Assembly (NCBI RefSeq): GCF_027943255.1
Contig: NC_072895.1
Location: 74,216,001-74,280,000, forward strand
Source: Anastrepha obliqua
Taxonomy: Eukaryota; Arthropoda; Insecta; Diptera; Tephritidae
DNA: 64,000 nucleotides
Direction: 5' to 3'
A program made the position numbers and the translations under genes. A model generated the notes under the pieces. The model was given only the letters and a program-made list of their open reading frames with translations, had not been told where the DNA came from and ran no database searches. This document shows positions 21,960 through 32,755 of this stretch, one piece after another; within the stretch, counting starts at the first letter, position 1, and each line of letters begins with the position of its first letter.

Positions 21960-22660
21960 CATGGGGAAAGGAGAAAAGGCGGACAAAACGGGAGCAAGAA
22001 AGGTGTGATCGAGAGGTACTCGAGGAGCACCGGGGCATGCATGATGCCAAACAAATTTTATCAGCAGGTCAAGCGTCTTACCGAAGGTTACAAGCTCTGA
22101 GTATCTTCTTGTAGAGATGAAAATTGGAATCTGGTTACAGATACGAAGCTGCCACTGTCAATACCGCCGCTAGGAAATATACCCGGTACCTCCAATTGAA
22201 GTCGATGGGATGGATATTCTGCGGCTTAGCTATGACGAGGTTACTGTCGCTATCCAGCGACTGAAGAACAACAAGGCTGCTGGAGCAGATGGACTGCCAG
22301 CAGAATTGTTCAAAGCCGGCGGCAATAAGCTAATTGGATGCGTGCTTTAGCTTAGTAAAATATGGCTGGGGAAAGCATCTCCAATGACTGGAATCTCTGG
22401 AAAACCCTAATGAAAAAGATAACGACAACACCCATCATGTCTTTGTTGATTTTAAGGCTGATTTTGAAAGCCCGATAAGAGATCGCCTGTACGCCACAAT
22501 ATCGGAGTTCGATATTCCCGCAAAATAGATTCAGCTTTGCAAAGATATCCAGAAGCTGTACTATGTTCAGTTATGTGAAAAACGAAATTGAGCGAGTAAC
22601 TTCGGCCTCCACGTCACCGGGTACTCATTTCATTTCTCATTTCGCACGCAAAAGCAATAG
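21960..22660 (+). mobile_element. RTE-like non-LTR retrotransposon fragment
   Basis: The plus strand shows FYQQVKRLTEGYK near 22050, then RLKNNKAAGADGLPAELFK (22258-22315), the start of a reverse transcriptase, then a degraded DFKADF-like motif A near 22446 and a QLCKDIQKL-like stretch. Stops and frame changes are frequent. The same family is represented at 23649-24500. Confidence 0.65.
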
Positions 22661-22959
22661 AAACTACCCAACTGAAGAAATTATACACACACACATACTT
22701 TCTTGCCATGGTGCTATCCGCATAAAAGTTCGTACTTTCAAAATTTAACTCGCAGCAAATTGTTTTCATTCGTTTTTTTAATTTAAAAGTCACACATCTT
22801 TAAATTACAATACAAATAAGCCATTTAATGATAATTGTATTGCAACTCATGACGTTAGCCAGTTGTCAAAATCGCGAAAAATAAAGAAGCTGTTTTCGGA
22901 AGGAACCTCATTAGCTTCTGTACACTGTGGTTATTACGCTTGTGGGCAGATGTACAATT

Positions 22960-23421
22960 TTTTATACGATAGAACAACGCGTTAAAATTATTTAAATTCA
23001 TTATGAAAATGGTCGATCTTTAAGGACAACATGACACAAAATTCGTAATTTTTATGGTGGAAATAATCCTGCGAATGAGTCGATAATTCCAAGGTTGGTG
23101 AAAAAATTTCAAGAAACTAGTTCTTGAAGATGGAAAAAGGACTGGCAGAACAAAAACTGGACGTTCTGTTAAGAATATTGCTGATGTAGCAAAAAGTGAT
23201 AACAACCTTCAACATCGATATCTCGACGTTCTCAGCAATTAGGCATTCATTAATCGACTGTATGGCGGATTTTACCTGTAGATGTGCTCATGGTGGACAT
23301 TTTAAATTTTTTACTTATAATTTTTAAGTGCCGTATAAAAATAGTGAAACCTGAAAGAATCTAACTTTTACATGTTTATTTTAAAACAACATCTAGGCGC
23401 GTCATTTGAAACACCCTTTAT
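22960..23421 (+). pseudogene. Tc1/mariner transposase N-terminal relic
   Basis: Frames around 22970-23130 read EQRVKII, IHYENGRSL and FYGGNNPANES, then LVKKFQET: the first helix-turn-helix of a Tc1/mariner transposase of the DD41D-like type. Catalytic motifs are absent. A phrase like the C-terminal GGHFK is near 23290, and a terminal-repeat-like run (GCGTCATTTGAAACACCCTT) is at 23400-23419. The left end was not identified. Confidence 0.5.
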
Positions 23422-23648
23422 TTAATTACTTCTCCCTCTTTTACATATAAATTTATGTTCATTAGTTATTCAGTAAAATAAAAATAAAAAAAATAGTTTT
23501 AATGCAAAACTAGTTATGAAATTGAAGCGAAAAATTCTTTACACAAACAATTTACTTTCATTAAAATACGTAAGAATATTATTACCATTTGAGGACCTGG
23601 GATTTGCAATAAAGAATTTTTTTTTCTAGCAGTTGATATATCTTCTTA
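23422..23648. other. AT-rich spacer
   Basis: Nothing recognised. Confidence 0.4.
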
Positions 23649-24500
23649 ATTGGCGCTATAACCGCTTACGCGATTTTGGCCGAGTTTAACAAAGCGCGCT
23701 AGTTGGACACACCAAGTGAAGCCAAGTCCTTCTCCACCTGATCTTTCTAACGCAGAGGAGGCCTTTCTCTTCCTCTGTGACAACCAGAAGATTTGCCACG
23801 CGACTCTCACTCCTGCTCTCAGAGAGTACTGCTCAACAAACCGGCATGCAATGGAGCAACATTTCTCGTTCTCTACGTACCGCCGCTGAAGAAGAAATCG
23901 GATTCCGGCGTGCCCGAAAAAACAATTCGTACGACGAGGAATGTCATGCTGCCGCAGAAAGGAAAGATGCTGCCTATAGAGCCACGCTGCGATCGGGCGC
24001 AACGCGAGCTATGTGGGATCGCTACCGAGAGCTAAGAAAGGAAGAGAGACGTATCATCCGACAGAAGAAACGAGAGGCTGAAATACGGAGTGCGAGGAGC
24101 TTGAGATGTTGGCAAATAGGAACAACGCCCGAAAATTCTGCCAGAAAGTCCGGCGGCATCGTCCTTCTAATCCTTCTCTTTGACGCGGATTATTACTTGG
24201 CGACAAAGTCTCACTCCCACAACAAATCCGGCACCGAATTTGCGCTCCTAAGTTTTTCTTGCTTTGTCTCGTTAATCGCATCTCTTGAACGGCAGTGATG
24301 TCAGCCTTTACTCTCACGAGGACATCAACCAGCCCGGCAGAAGCACCTTCCCCATTAAGGGAACGGAAATTCCAGACTTTCGAAAACTTGACTCCACAGA
24401 CCACAATCAGTTTCCTGTTGATATTGGTACCATAATTTGGGGTACTGCAAACAAGAATTTCAACGCTTTCAACCCGGACTGCAGAGACCCCCAAAATTGT
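23649..24500. mobile_element. Rearranged RTE-like retrotransposon pieces on both strands
   Basis: 23777-24165 (+) encodes the region between endonuclease and reverse transcriptase (NNSYDEECHAAAERKDAAYR, then RYRELRKEERRI). 24170-24480 (-) encodes the endonuclease start (FRSLNGEGASAGL, then DITAVQEMRLT, and FGAGFVVGVRLCR in another frame). The run at 23649-23770 looks like the antisense 3' end of the same family. The two coding pieces point in opposite directions, so the copy is inverted internally. Confidence 0.65.
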
Positions 24501-25746
24501 AACGTTTTTTGTGTATTTAAAATAAGTACACCGGAAAAAGATATGATGAATTATTAAATGAAAAAAAAGTTTGGCAGCCGAAAGAAATTTAAAGATTGGC
24601 AGTGCTCTCAAAATTGTACGAAATTGTTTGAAAGCTACTGGAGTGGCATATACTATAAAATGTGAATATGAGTACTAGGAAAATAACAACAGATTGGGCT
24701 TGTTCAAAGCACGTAATAAAAGCGGCAATACTGCTGCATTGATGACAATTTGCAACACTGTTGCAATTGCTTAACTGATACTTTTCTGATGTCCGGCAAA
24801 CAAAAAATGTTTGATGTCGATTTATTTGTATTCGCGCGCAACATTTGCCGAACTGTTGACAATTCGAACGTGATGCTTTTGACAATGTTGCCAAAATTTT
24901 ACATCGAACGTGATACTTTCACAAATCATGCGACACTGCGGTTGTGAGCATTGAGAGCCATTGTGTGACGAAATTCTTTAGGCCGACAATTTGCATCACC
25001 TGATCAGATAAGTCTATTATTAAGCTTTTTTTTAAACATATGCTGGAAATAAAGATCTAATTTAGATAAATTAATATATTTGGACATTTATGAATAGATA
25101 TACATCAGAGAACTGCACCGGTTGAGTGTAAAACATTCATACGCTTCGCTTGAACAAAAAAACAGGCCTTTGCGTTCAAACGATCGAACTTGTTCAAATA
25201 AGTATTGTCTTTGTTTATTTCAGCTGAATTAAATCATGTGCTGCGTTTTAGCTCTCCGATGTTATCATCAATCGTCTTCATAGCAGCCGTTTCGGGTATT
25301 TGTTCGTTCGGCTGTACATTCATTTTTTTGAGCAAGAATAAAAGGGCTATAGAGCCAAATGAGCCGGTTTGAATACGTATGATCCCGCATGAGTTTTTGC
25401 ATGTAACGATAGCAAAGCAAAATTTTAAAGCAAAAACACTATATTTTCATATTTGTTTTTTTTTTCTTCTTAAAACTTATAATAACCGTTTGACATTATT
25501 TTACAACGGCTGAAACCAACTAATCCTTTCCAATACGAAACGCAATTTACAGCGTACATTGTACGCCAACGCTCATCATACGTGTTGACTGAGCTGAACT
25601 ACGCGTTCGCCTGCATGAGCTGACTGCACTTGACCAAATATGTTGGTTCAATTGACTGAATGTGAGCGAGAAATTTAGCGTATGAACAACTCAAGAAAAC
25701 AGTGAGCCATGCAGGTCTCTGATATACATACATATATCTCTACATA
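24501..25746. other. Intergenic sequence, no gene seen
   Basis: About 1.2 kb without a supported gene. A short region at 24730-24910 repeats words such as CAACATTTGCC and GACAATTTGCAACA, but no defined unit could be drawn. Confidence 0.4.
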
Positions 25747-26359
25747 CAGTAGGTTCTGTTTTTATGCGGTAGATACGTTCCGCAACAAACAGCATAAAAA
25801 AAAACAACATAAAAAAAGCTACCAGTTCTATAGTAAAACTATAGATACGTTTCAAAAGTGCTAAAACCGCATAAATCTGAAATAATGTAATAAATTCGCA
25901 TAAAAAAGGGCACTAGTCCCATATTATAACTATAGATACGTTCCATAGACCGCATGAATCTGAAATAATTAAATAAAATCGCATAAACAAAAAATTGTAT
26001 TTTTGAAAATTATATCGTTATTTAAGAAAAGTCAGAATCGAAAAATAAATTTATTTCGTCAGAAATATTGTAGAATCAGACAATACCCGCATGTTGCGCA
26101 TTCGTTTAGGATTTGGCGTAAAATCACTTCCGTCACTTGAAGAAATGTACACGTCTGATCAGGATGGTGTGTCAGGCGGTTCTATACCTGTAGGGTAAGC
26201 ATTTTTGATGTAATCTGTGATGAGTTTTTGCTTAGCTGGCTTAGAATCTTGTTTATATGTACAATTCCCGATAGGTCGACATGCATTTTGTAATTTAAAA
26301 AAAAAACCGCACTATTTCAAAACCGCATAAAACAAGCCGCATAAAAACAGAACCTACTG
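25747..26359. mobile_element. pogo/Tigger-like MITE
   Basis: Perfect 23-bp inverted ends, beginning CAGTAGGTTCTGTTTTTATG, are flanked by TA duplications (25745-25746, 26360-26361). Internal copies of GCATAAA near both ends look like subterminal repeats. No intact transposase frame is present in its 613 bp. Ends starting CAGT with a TA duplication fit pogo-type elements. Confidence 0.75.
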
Positions 26360-27345
26360 TATTTATGTTTATCATGTATTTTATGTATGTATATATGACA
26401 TAGCATTCTCGTCATCCTGGTTTGAAAAGCTGATCATAAAATGTAAATGAATAATATTCTGATTGCTCTTACCATAAATTTATTGCTTACAGTTCCATCA
26501 TCTTTCTGAAATGGCTATCAGCATTATTTACAAGTGAATGTGGAATTCTATGTGTTGTTGTACAATAACTTCATATGTCCTTTCTTGTAGCTTTACTTTT
26601 ATTGTTTGTAGGATACCATTCTATATCAATATCAATAATTACATTCAAATAAGTATTTCGACAACAACACACTCTAACCATACATATGTACATCATAATT
26701 CCACTTCAAGCACTTTAGTTCACTTGTAGTCCGTCAGTTGCGTTTATCATCTTTCTCCTTATGCATGTAATACTCGTATATGCAGGTAGTGGTTCAGCAG
26801 TTATGAATCTCGAATTAGCACGTAAATATTAAGCATTTTAAACTGCTTAACTTCAAGTGCATTTAATTTACACATTTTAGGTGGGTAAATGTTCACTTGG
26901 TTTTGGCTTGGTCGGTGCAAGTGCAAATATTTATGGTACAATAACAACTATACATGTTATACAGCAAACGCACGACACAGAGTGTGCGAAACCATTTCCA
27001 AGTCATCAAAACAATCATACATACAAGTAATATAAATTATTAAAAATTACTCATTAAAAATTGCAATATATCTAAATAATTTGGTTGTAGCTCAATACGT
27101 ACAAGTATAACTAAATTATGTGACTACTAAATTTTTTACTTAAACGCTAAGTAATTAAAGAAAATTCGTTTCGCATTAATGAACAAAACAGTTTATCACT
27201 GGTTTTATGACTTTGATGTTAACCAAAATTAATAAACAATTTCTTTAACAAATAAATTATATGGCTATTTCTATTCACTTTGCCTCTATTGAATTTCTGA
27301 ATTTTCGTCGGCCTGCAGGTGTATTTGAATGATCGCGCCCAGGCT
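26360..27345. other. Intergenic sequence with one possible unassigned exon
   Basis: No recognised gene. At 26881-27028 (+) a 48-codon frame follows a fair acceptor (CACATTTTAG) and reads GKCSLGFGLVGASANIYGTI before ending in TAA. A possible preceding exon at 26786-26830 does not join to it in frame. It could be a terminal exon or chance. Confidence 0.25.
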
Positions 27346-27384
27346 TTACCTGCGCGTGTAGTCGATGCCCAATATATTTCGTGC
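27346..27384 (-). CDS. Coq9: COQ9 last exon
   Basis: Thirteen codons including the stop (ARNILGIDYTRR, then TAA) after the acceptor TTTCGCCAG. It is short, but the phase and length agree with the family's C-terminus. Confidence 0.75.
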   Translation of the reverse strand, partial: ARNILGIDYTRR

Positions 27385-28542
27385 CTGGCGAAACAAAGAA
27401 TACGATTATCACATTCGTAAATATATAGTTTATAACTTGTTTGTATACTCACTGTTATAAAAGCTGAATTGAAAGAACGTGTAAAATTGTGTGTCATTCC
27501 CTCTGTTTGTGAAAGCATTACTTGTACTTGTACTGCTTCGTCCATGCGATTCTTTAAGAACTCCCAAGTTTTAGCATGACCCGCCGAGCTGTCCTGCAGC
27601 ATAAATAGCTCCGTCATTTTCATAATTGTCGCCAGACCAATGCGACGTGTGTACCAGCCAAACTGTATAAATATAGAATAAGTTTAATTAGTTTAATTTC
27701 TCATGAATAATATTTATACATATGATGGAAAAAGAAAAGACGCAAAGAAAGTATACTTGCATTTTATCTAAAACAGAAAGGAATTATTTTTAAGCAATTT
27801 CAAAATTTACTCACATCTACGGACCGATCGCCAGCATAGTAGCATATATCATCGACCAGCGTCAAAACCTGAGCTAACGATGTGGCAGCATTTTGTGGCA
27901 TCGTCATCAACGCTAAAGCCTGTGACCATTGCACCTTGTATGGAATTATCATTTCAAGGCGAATGCGCACAGCACGTACTAAAAACTTCAATGGATCGTC
28001 AACAGCCAAACTGCCATTCTGTGTTTCCTCCTGCAAAAGCCGTACCACATCATCGTTGCACTTGCCATAGAAATAGGATACGAGCGCATAACCACCATCG
28101 GGAAACATGCCATGCACAACGCTGGGGAAACCAACATCTTCGGCGCCCTTCGCAATGGCAATACGCGTCCAACCTTCTGTGGGCACATGCGACAATGCTG
28201 CTTCTAGAATTTGTGTGCGTATTGCATCGATTTTTGCACGTTTAGCTGCATCCTGGGCTTGTGCCTGCTCATCAGCTCTTTTCTGTTCATATTCACGCTC
28301 TCTTTGCTCCTCGCGTTCACGAAACTTGTCTATGGTTTCTAAGCTACCCGAATCAGTTGTATATGCACATTTGAAGTGTGTTTGAAATTGCGTCGGCGTG
28401 GGTGTGGTGTAAGATAGGTGTGTTGGAGTACTGAGTAGCGACCTGTAGGTATTACTCTGACTGAACTCTGAATAAGCACGGCACCGCTGCACAAGCACCT
28501 GGGAAACATGAGCGCTGCAGGCGAGTAGAGAACTGTGAGCAC
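27346..28542 (-). CDS. Coq9: Ubiquinone biosynthesis protein COQ9, mitochondrial
   Basis: COQ9 is a lipid-binding mitochondrial matrix protein that works with COQ7 in the coenzyme Q synthome. Three minus-strand exons (28542-27815, 27662-27453, 27384-27346) join in frame with GT/AG introns of 152 and 68 bp and end IDYTRR-stop. Family motifs are ALSHVPTEGWTRIAIAKGAE, then GFPSVVHGMFPDGG, then LVSYFYGKCND; the DFGWYTRRIGLATI stretch spans the first junction shown and MQDSS-like LQDSSAGHAKTWEFLKNR follows. The N-terminal part is serine/arginine rich, as expected of a mitochondrial leader, then a charged EREEQREREYEQKRADE helix. No in-frame ATG occurs in the first exon seen, so a further 5' exon, not identified, must supply the start. 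Its promoter probably lies in the roughly 280 bp before the glomulin stop. Confidence 0.88.
27453..27662 (-). CDS. Coq9: COQ9 penultimate exon
   Basis: 210 nt, 70 codons in phase 0. It starts FGWYTRRIGLATIMKMTELF and ends NFTRSFNSAFIT, with the donor GTGAGT. The WYTRR motif is a hallmark of the family. Confidence 0.87.
27815..28542 (-). CDS. Coq9: COQ9 main exon
   Basis: Acceptor CCCACTACAG just before 28542 (minus strand) and donor GTGAGT at 27814-27809. An alternative acceptor ten bases downstream (CTCACAG) is possible. The exon includes the leader, the charged linker and the first two thirds of the COQ9 fold. Confidence 0.85.
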
Positions 28543-28823
28543 CTGTAGTGGGAAGGAAATTGTGAATCGATTGCTGATTTTAAATGTCATAGCTTTATAC
28601 CAATATGTACATATATTGTACATTTTAGGAATTTGAAAACCAGCTGAAGTTCCCAATATGTAATTTACATTGACAACCCGAACAGTGAAAATTATGTATC
28701 GCACTCAATGCTAACTAATTTCATTATGAAAGAATACCGAGTTAAAACACAGTAGTTATAAAAATTTTCCAAATTAATTTTTTTTATTTGCTTTAAAATA
28801 AATAAGACGCACAAATAACTTTG
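28543..28823 (-). promoter_or_regulatory. Glomulin-COQ9 intergenic region
   Basis: 280 bp between the glomulin stop and the COQ9 acceptor. A glomulin poly(A) signal (AATAAA on the minus strand) lies at 28783-28788, 36 bases past the stop. The missing first exon and start of COQ9 should be here or further upstream. The only minus-strand ATG frames do not splice to COQ9 in the right phase. Confidence 0.5.
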
Positions 28824-30731
28824 TTACATTGAAGTGCTTTTCGATAGTTTACTCGAGCTTTCTACACACTCGACTGCGCGCCCTAACAAACTCCGCATCA
28901 GCTCAAACGTACACAGATTCTGATTGAGTATTTCAATTTTACGTTGACGGTTCACTTCCAAATTAATATTTCCGCTTTCAGTTGTTGCATTCGCTATATT
29001 TATATCTAGCATCTCCAAATGTTTACGTTGTTTTGCTTCTTCTTTAGCATCCAACCCATATTCTACTCGCTTCAACTCTGCTTTATAGTGCGCTACAGAT
29101 ATCTCCAATCCTTTGCGCAATGGCTCAAGAAATTGTTTCTCTATTTCGGGCATGAAGTCCCAGAGTCCAGTACGATTTTGGTGATCTTTCATGGCAAAGA
29201 ATCGTAAAGCATTAAGTGAAGAAATCACACTGTCGGAATTTTCAATAAGGTCGGTTTTTGCACCATAAGGCAGACGACAAATATATTGCAGGATAATGGT
29301 ACGAAAATCTTGACCAGAAAATGACGATGGTAAGTCGGTGGCTACTGAAGTAACTAAAGCCTTGCCCACAAGGTCTTTATACATTATAGCCAAATAACCA
29401 GATATGCCATTGTGAGTCACAGTGCGCAGCAAATTTTTTAGCACCAAATATTTGCCTTCTTCATCAAATTGTAAAATGTATTTGCGCAACAGTTTAATTC
29501 CTAGCTGTCTTAGATCATTTTGTGAGGAATAACCAACAATATTGCAGAGAATATTACAAAAATATTTGTGTACTTCCAACTCCAATGAAACTGCAGATAT
29601 CTTGGTTTGTAACAAGTTATCCAATAAACGATTTACCAACAAAAGAGCGCGATAATGTAGCGGTGACTCCTCATGTGCCAGCAACTCGTTCGCGTAGTAA
29701 ATACCGGTTTCAAATATGTAAATTGGCAAGTAAATTTTGGGGACAGAAGCCAAACTGATTTCTTCCACAAACAGCATATAGAAATAAATTGCCAAGGACT
29801 CTAAAGGCAGTTTTTCTTCTATTAGAAATATATTGTTAGAGCTCATTTCATGTACCCCCTTATCAGCATCTAAGCGACGACACCAGCGCACACGGTACTC
29901 ACCTACGGAAAGAAGTCGCAGGGGATTTACTAAACAACGCGATGCGCCCTGGGTTAGTTTTCGTGCGCATTGTATTGTGTATATGTTGGTTTTACGTTCG
30001 TCGGATGACAAATCTAACAACGCTAGTGGCTTTCCAAGCATTTGAATTAGAAAGCAACACAAAACATTGCGCCTGTTTATACTGGTATCAAAAAATATTT
30101 CATTGGTAGTACACTGCTGCAACAAAACATCTCTCAGTAGTGGTTCGTAGAATAGATCCACAGTAATAAAGTGCATTAACAATTTTTCAATTTCTTCATT
30201 TTGTTCGAGTAGGCGTTCCTGTTTTCGATCATAGCCTTCTTTAAGATATTTCGGTAGTGGTAATCCTTCTATCCGGGTACGTATAGAATTCAAACACCAT
30301 TCGAGCGCACGCGGTTTCTTATTACCCATTCGCAATAAAACTACTTGCAGTGCACGTAAAGCGGATGTGAAAACATACTCCGATTTCTGTTCCTCAACAA
30401 TATCAAGAAGCTCTAACAGTAACTCTTCCGTGGGTGCATGCGCGGCAATTAAACATAATAGCTCTTCAGCACATGTATACAAAGGAGGCTGTTCATCGTG
30501 TATTTGAGTTGTAAGATAAGATGCGCAAACATCATGATACAGCTCCATGCCCACGGTTTGGAGGCAACTTATATTACGCATAGCTTCAGGTTCGCTAGTG
30601 AATAACAATGCAACACCCTCATATTGATTTTCTTTAATAAGTTGCTTTATAAGCTCGACCAAATTTGTGTTAAACTCTACCGGCGACGGCACATTGTGTG
30701 GCAACTGCGGCTGCTCCAACATATGCTCCAT
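28824..30731 (-). CDS. Glmn: Glomulin (FAP68) homologue
   Basis: Glomulin is a HEAT-like repeat protein that binds the RBX1 RING domain and inhibits cullin-RING ubiquitin ligases. One uninterrupted exon of 635 codons, against 594 residues in human. The best start is the ATG at 30731 (MEHMLEQPQLPHN); codons upstream reach a stop without another ATG. The strongest match to human glomulin, as recalled, is near the C-terminus: AKTDLIENSDSVISSLNALR, then an NRTGLWDFMPEIEKQFLEPL stretch and ISVAHYKAELKR. Upstream, ELLLELLDIVEEQ and YLPIYIFETG also align. It is leucine-rich and helical throughout, with no signal peptide. COQ9 follows on the same strand. The length and similarity make the assignment firm; the function is inferred from the mammalian protein. 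Confidence 0.88.
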   Translation of the reverse strand: MEHMLEQPQLPHNVPSPVEFNTNLVELIKQLIKENQYEGVALLFTSEPEAMRNISCLQTVGMELYHDVCASYLTTQIHDEQPPLYTCAEELLCLIAAHAPTEELLLELLDIVEEQKSEYVFTSALRALQVVLLRMGNKKPRALEWCLNSIRTRIEGLPLPKYLKEGYDRKQERLLEQNEEIEKLLMHFITVDLFYEPLLRDVLLQQCTTNEIFFDTSINRRNVLCCFLIQMLGKPLALLDLSSDERKTNIYTIQCARKLTQGASRCLVNPLRLLSVGEYRVRWCRRLDADKGVHEMSSNNIFLIEEKLPLESLAIYFYMLFVEEISLASVPKIYLPIYIFETGIYYANELLAHEESPLHYRALLLVNRLLDNLLQTKISAVSLELEVHKYFCNILCNIVGYSSQNDLRQLGIKLLRKYILQFDEEGKYLVLKNLLRTVTHNGISGYLAIMYKDLVGKALVTSVATDLPSSFSGQDFRTIILQYICRLPYGAKTDLIENSDSVISSLNALRFFAMKDHQNRTGLWDFMPEIEKQFLEPLRKGLEISVAHYKAELKRVEYGLDAKEEAKQRKHLEMLDINIANATTESGNINLEVNRQRKIEILNQNLCTFELMRSLLGRAVECVESSSKLSKSTSM

Positions 30732-31362
30732 GTCTACTCGCTTGCCTGTTTTGTCAGTGTTTATCTTCAATAACTTTGTAATTTTAAATTACTCGTCTCG
30801 AAAATGGCTTTAGTTTTTAATACAATGAATTTAATAGATCGTTTTTTTTTTTAATTGTTTTTGTTTATTAGACATTAAAACTCGGAATAAGAAATTTTAT
30901 TTATCAGCACAGCTGAGCGCAGACTGTTCTCAGTGAATTTGACAGCATTTGTCATTGCACGTTATGTCAACGTTGTGAAATTTTTTATCTGAAAATGATT
31001 TTTTCTCACAAGCTACCGCTTTAATACACTTTTATTTGGCTTTTACGGAATAGTTCATTACTTACTTAAAGGCAGCAACATTCTTTGCAAACGCACCGTT
31101 CTGTTGAATGCACTTAAATTTACCATTTCTTCTAATTTACTATAAGAGTTGCTCGCAAAACCCAAACGCGCAAAAACCATTCCTCTCCAAGATCTCCCGT
31201 TCAATTCTTTCGACAGAGCGTTGCCAGATAGAGGAGTGACGAATATGAGTTTTTTTAATAATGGTTGAGCTGTGGCTTTTTCATATTTTATATGAATTTC
31301 TAATTTCTTTCTACTCTTTGTTTTTTTTTTTGTCTTAATATTACAACATATTTGTATTAAAA
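30732..31362. other. Spacer between glomulin and the small gene
   Basis: Contains the presumed glomulin promoter. A minus-strand frame across 31058-31300 follows directly after the stop of the small gene and is most simply its 3' UTR. Confidence 0.45.
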
Positions 31363-31608
31363 TTAAATGGTTTCCTGGTTTAATGCTTGACCTAAGCCGC
31401 GAAAATTCTTGGTGATCTGTAAATTCTTGGAAATACAAATTAATAGTTTTCACAAACGACTCTATATACTCACATCTTGTGTTTTGGATTTAATCACCAG
31501 TTGCATAGTTGTTTGCAAACATCCAAAATAAGTTATATTCGCATCAAAGGTTTTTGTAATTACGCGCCTCGCCAGGCGATTAAAAAACTTTAAGTATATT
31601 CCTGCCAT
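31363..31608 (-). CDS. Unrecognised 62-residue protein (two exons)
   Basis: Exon 1 (31608-31474) starts with an ATG in good context and encodes 45 residues, MAGIYLKFFNRLARRVITKT, then FDANITYFGCLQTTMQLVIK and SKTQD. The donor GTGAGT is followed by a 57-bp intron, a classic fly length, and the acceptor TTTACAG. Exon 2 (31416-31363) adds ITKNFRGLGQALNQETI and a stop. The N-terminus is basic with hydrophobic residues on one side and has no acidic residue for the first 20, so a mitochondrial location is possible. There is one weakly hydrophobic segment (ITYFGCLQTTMQLVI). The phase, splice sites and intron size support a real gene; I do not recognise the family. It lies 630 bp upstream of glomulin on the same strand. 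Confidence 0.6.
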
Positions 31609-31629
31609 GATGGTTTATTGTAGAACAGC

Positions 31630-31705
31630 ATTAAAGACTGCAACGCACCATTTGTGGAGGAGCTCGTCCAAATATCTAACAAAGGATGCACACGCCAACT
31701 ATATA
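31630..31705 (+). mobile_element. Decayed SINE 3' fragment
   Basis: Weak but ordered matches to the SINE body: GTAGAACA, ATTAAAGACTGCA, then GGAGGAGCTCGTCCAAATA and GATGCACACGCCAACTATAT, in the same order as in full copies. It lies just upstream of the small gene. Confidence 0.5.
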
Positions 31706-31949
31706 CACATATATAATAATGCACTTAGCCCTGCTTTCTTTGGGCTTTGATTCAGACATTTGGGTTCACACTTTTTTGAAAAACCTACGGATGTATCAGT
31801 TTTCAATATCACCCACCTGGTGAATTACATTAGTAGCTTGAAGCGATTAATACAAATTTAAATACTCAGAGTTAGTCATCATCCCCCAATCCAAAGCCCT
31901 TTGTTCCTTTTTTTGGGCCCCTCTCGTGAGCTGCCATTTATTCCAATCT

Positions 31950-32613
31950 AGTATAAGTAGATGTTCTACTTTTTCGTCTTTAACTCCCAATGCGTAATTA
32001 AAAAGCGAGATTTGCCATACAAAATGTGTCTCCCAAAATTTGAGATTATAAAATAATCCTAGATAATAACCATACTTTTTGACATACAACCCTGTGTTTT
32101 CTGTGTTATCGATAATTATTATTTCGAATATAAGGAGAAACATCAAAATAAAAACTAAATGAAATGGACGCCGGCAAAGACAATAAGTCTGTGAAAAAAA
32201 TTCTAGTAAAATGTTTGTTAAATATTATTATTTATGGATTCATTTTACAGAAAAAAAACGTGTGTCCGTTTTGTTCTCTTATTTCTTATCAAATGTAATA
32301 TCGAATTTACTATGCGCATTGCTCCCACAATTTTTTTAAACCTCAGTAAACGTCGTTTACAGATTTTATTATTAGCAGCCAATTGCGCAATTAAATGACC
32401 TACATATTTCTTCTTGTTGTGTTTTCTTCATATAGTTAATAATAATTAAGCAAATCAATAAAACCGAAATACTCCACCGAAATAATTTCTTTGAGAACAA
32501 ACCTTTCACAACAGTATTGACAGCTGATGGTCAATTTTGCAGGTAATCTGCCATATGTGAACGGGTAGATTAATTTTGTGGATTTAATAGTATTTAAAGC
32601 ATATGTGAACGTA
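31950..32613 (+). mobile_element. MITE family A-C, copy B
   Basis: About 660 bp sharing long blocks with copies A (6744) and C (32756). The right end GCATATGTGAACGTAC is present; the left terminal repeat is lost. It contains GAAATGGACGCCGGCAAAG, also in copy C but missing from copy A. Confidence 0.75.
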
Positions 32614-32755
32614 CTTTAACCTATCTCAATTGCACGAATATTACGTGATTTTTCTCAGTCTACTGCGCACATAAAAGTTCATCCTAATGACATTAGTTTA
32701 CGTTAATATACCATGAATCGAATTTTTCTATAGCTGTTGTTTGAGAAAACTCTAT

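Noticed and set aside
28339..28704. A separate minus-strand gene overlapping COQ9
   Set aside because: Its open frame runs through the COQ9 acceptor and is a different frame from the conserved COQ9 sequence.
31058..31362. Minus-strand frame of about 100 codons ahead of the glomulin gene as a protein
   Set aside because: It follows the stop codon of the small two-exon gene and has no start or splice logic of its own; most likely 3' UTR.
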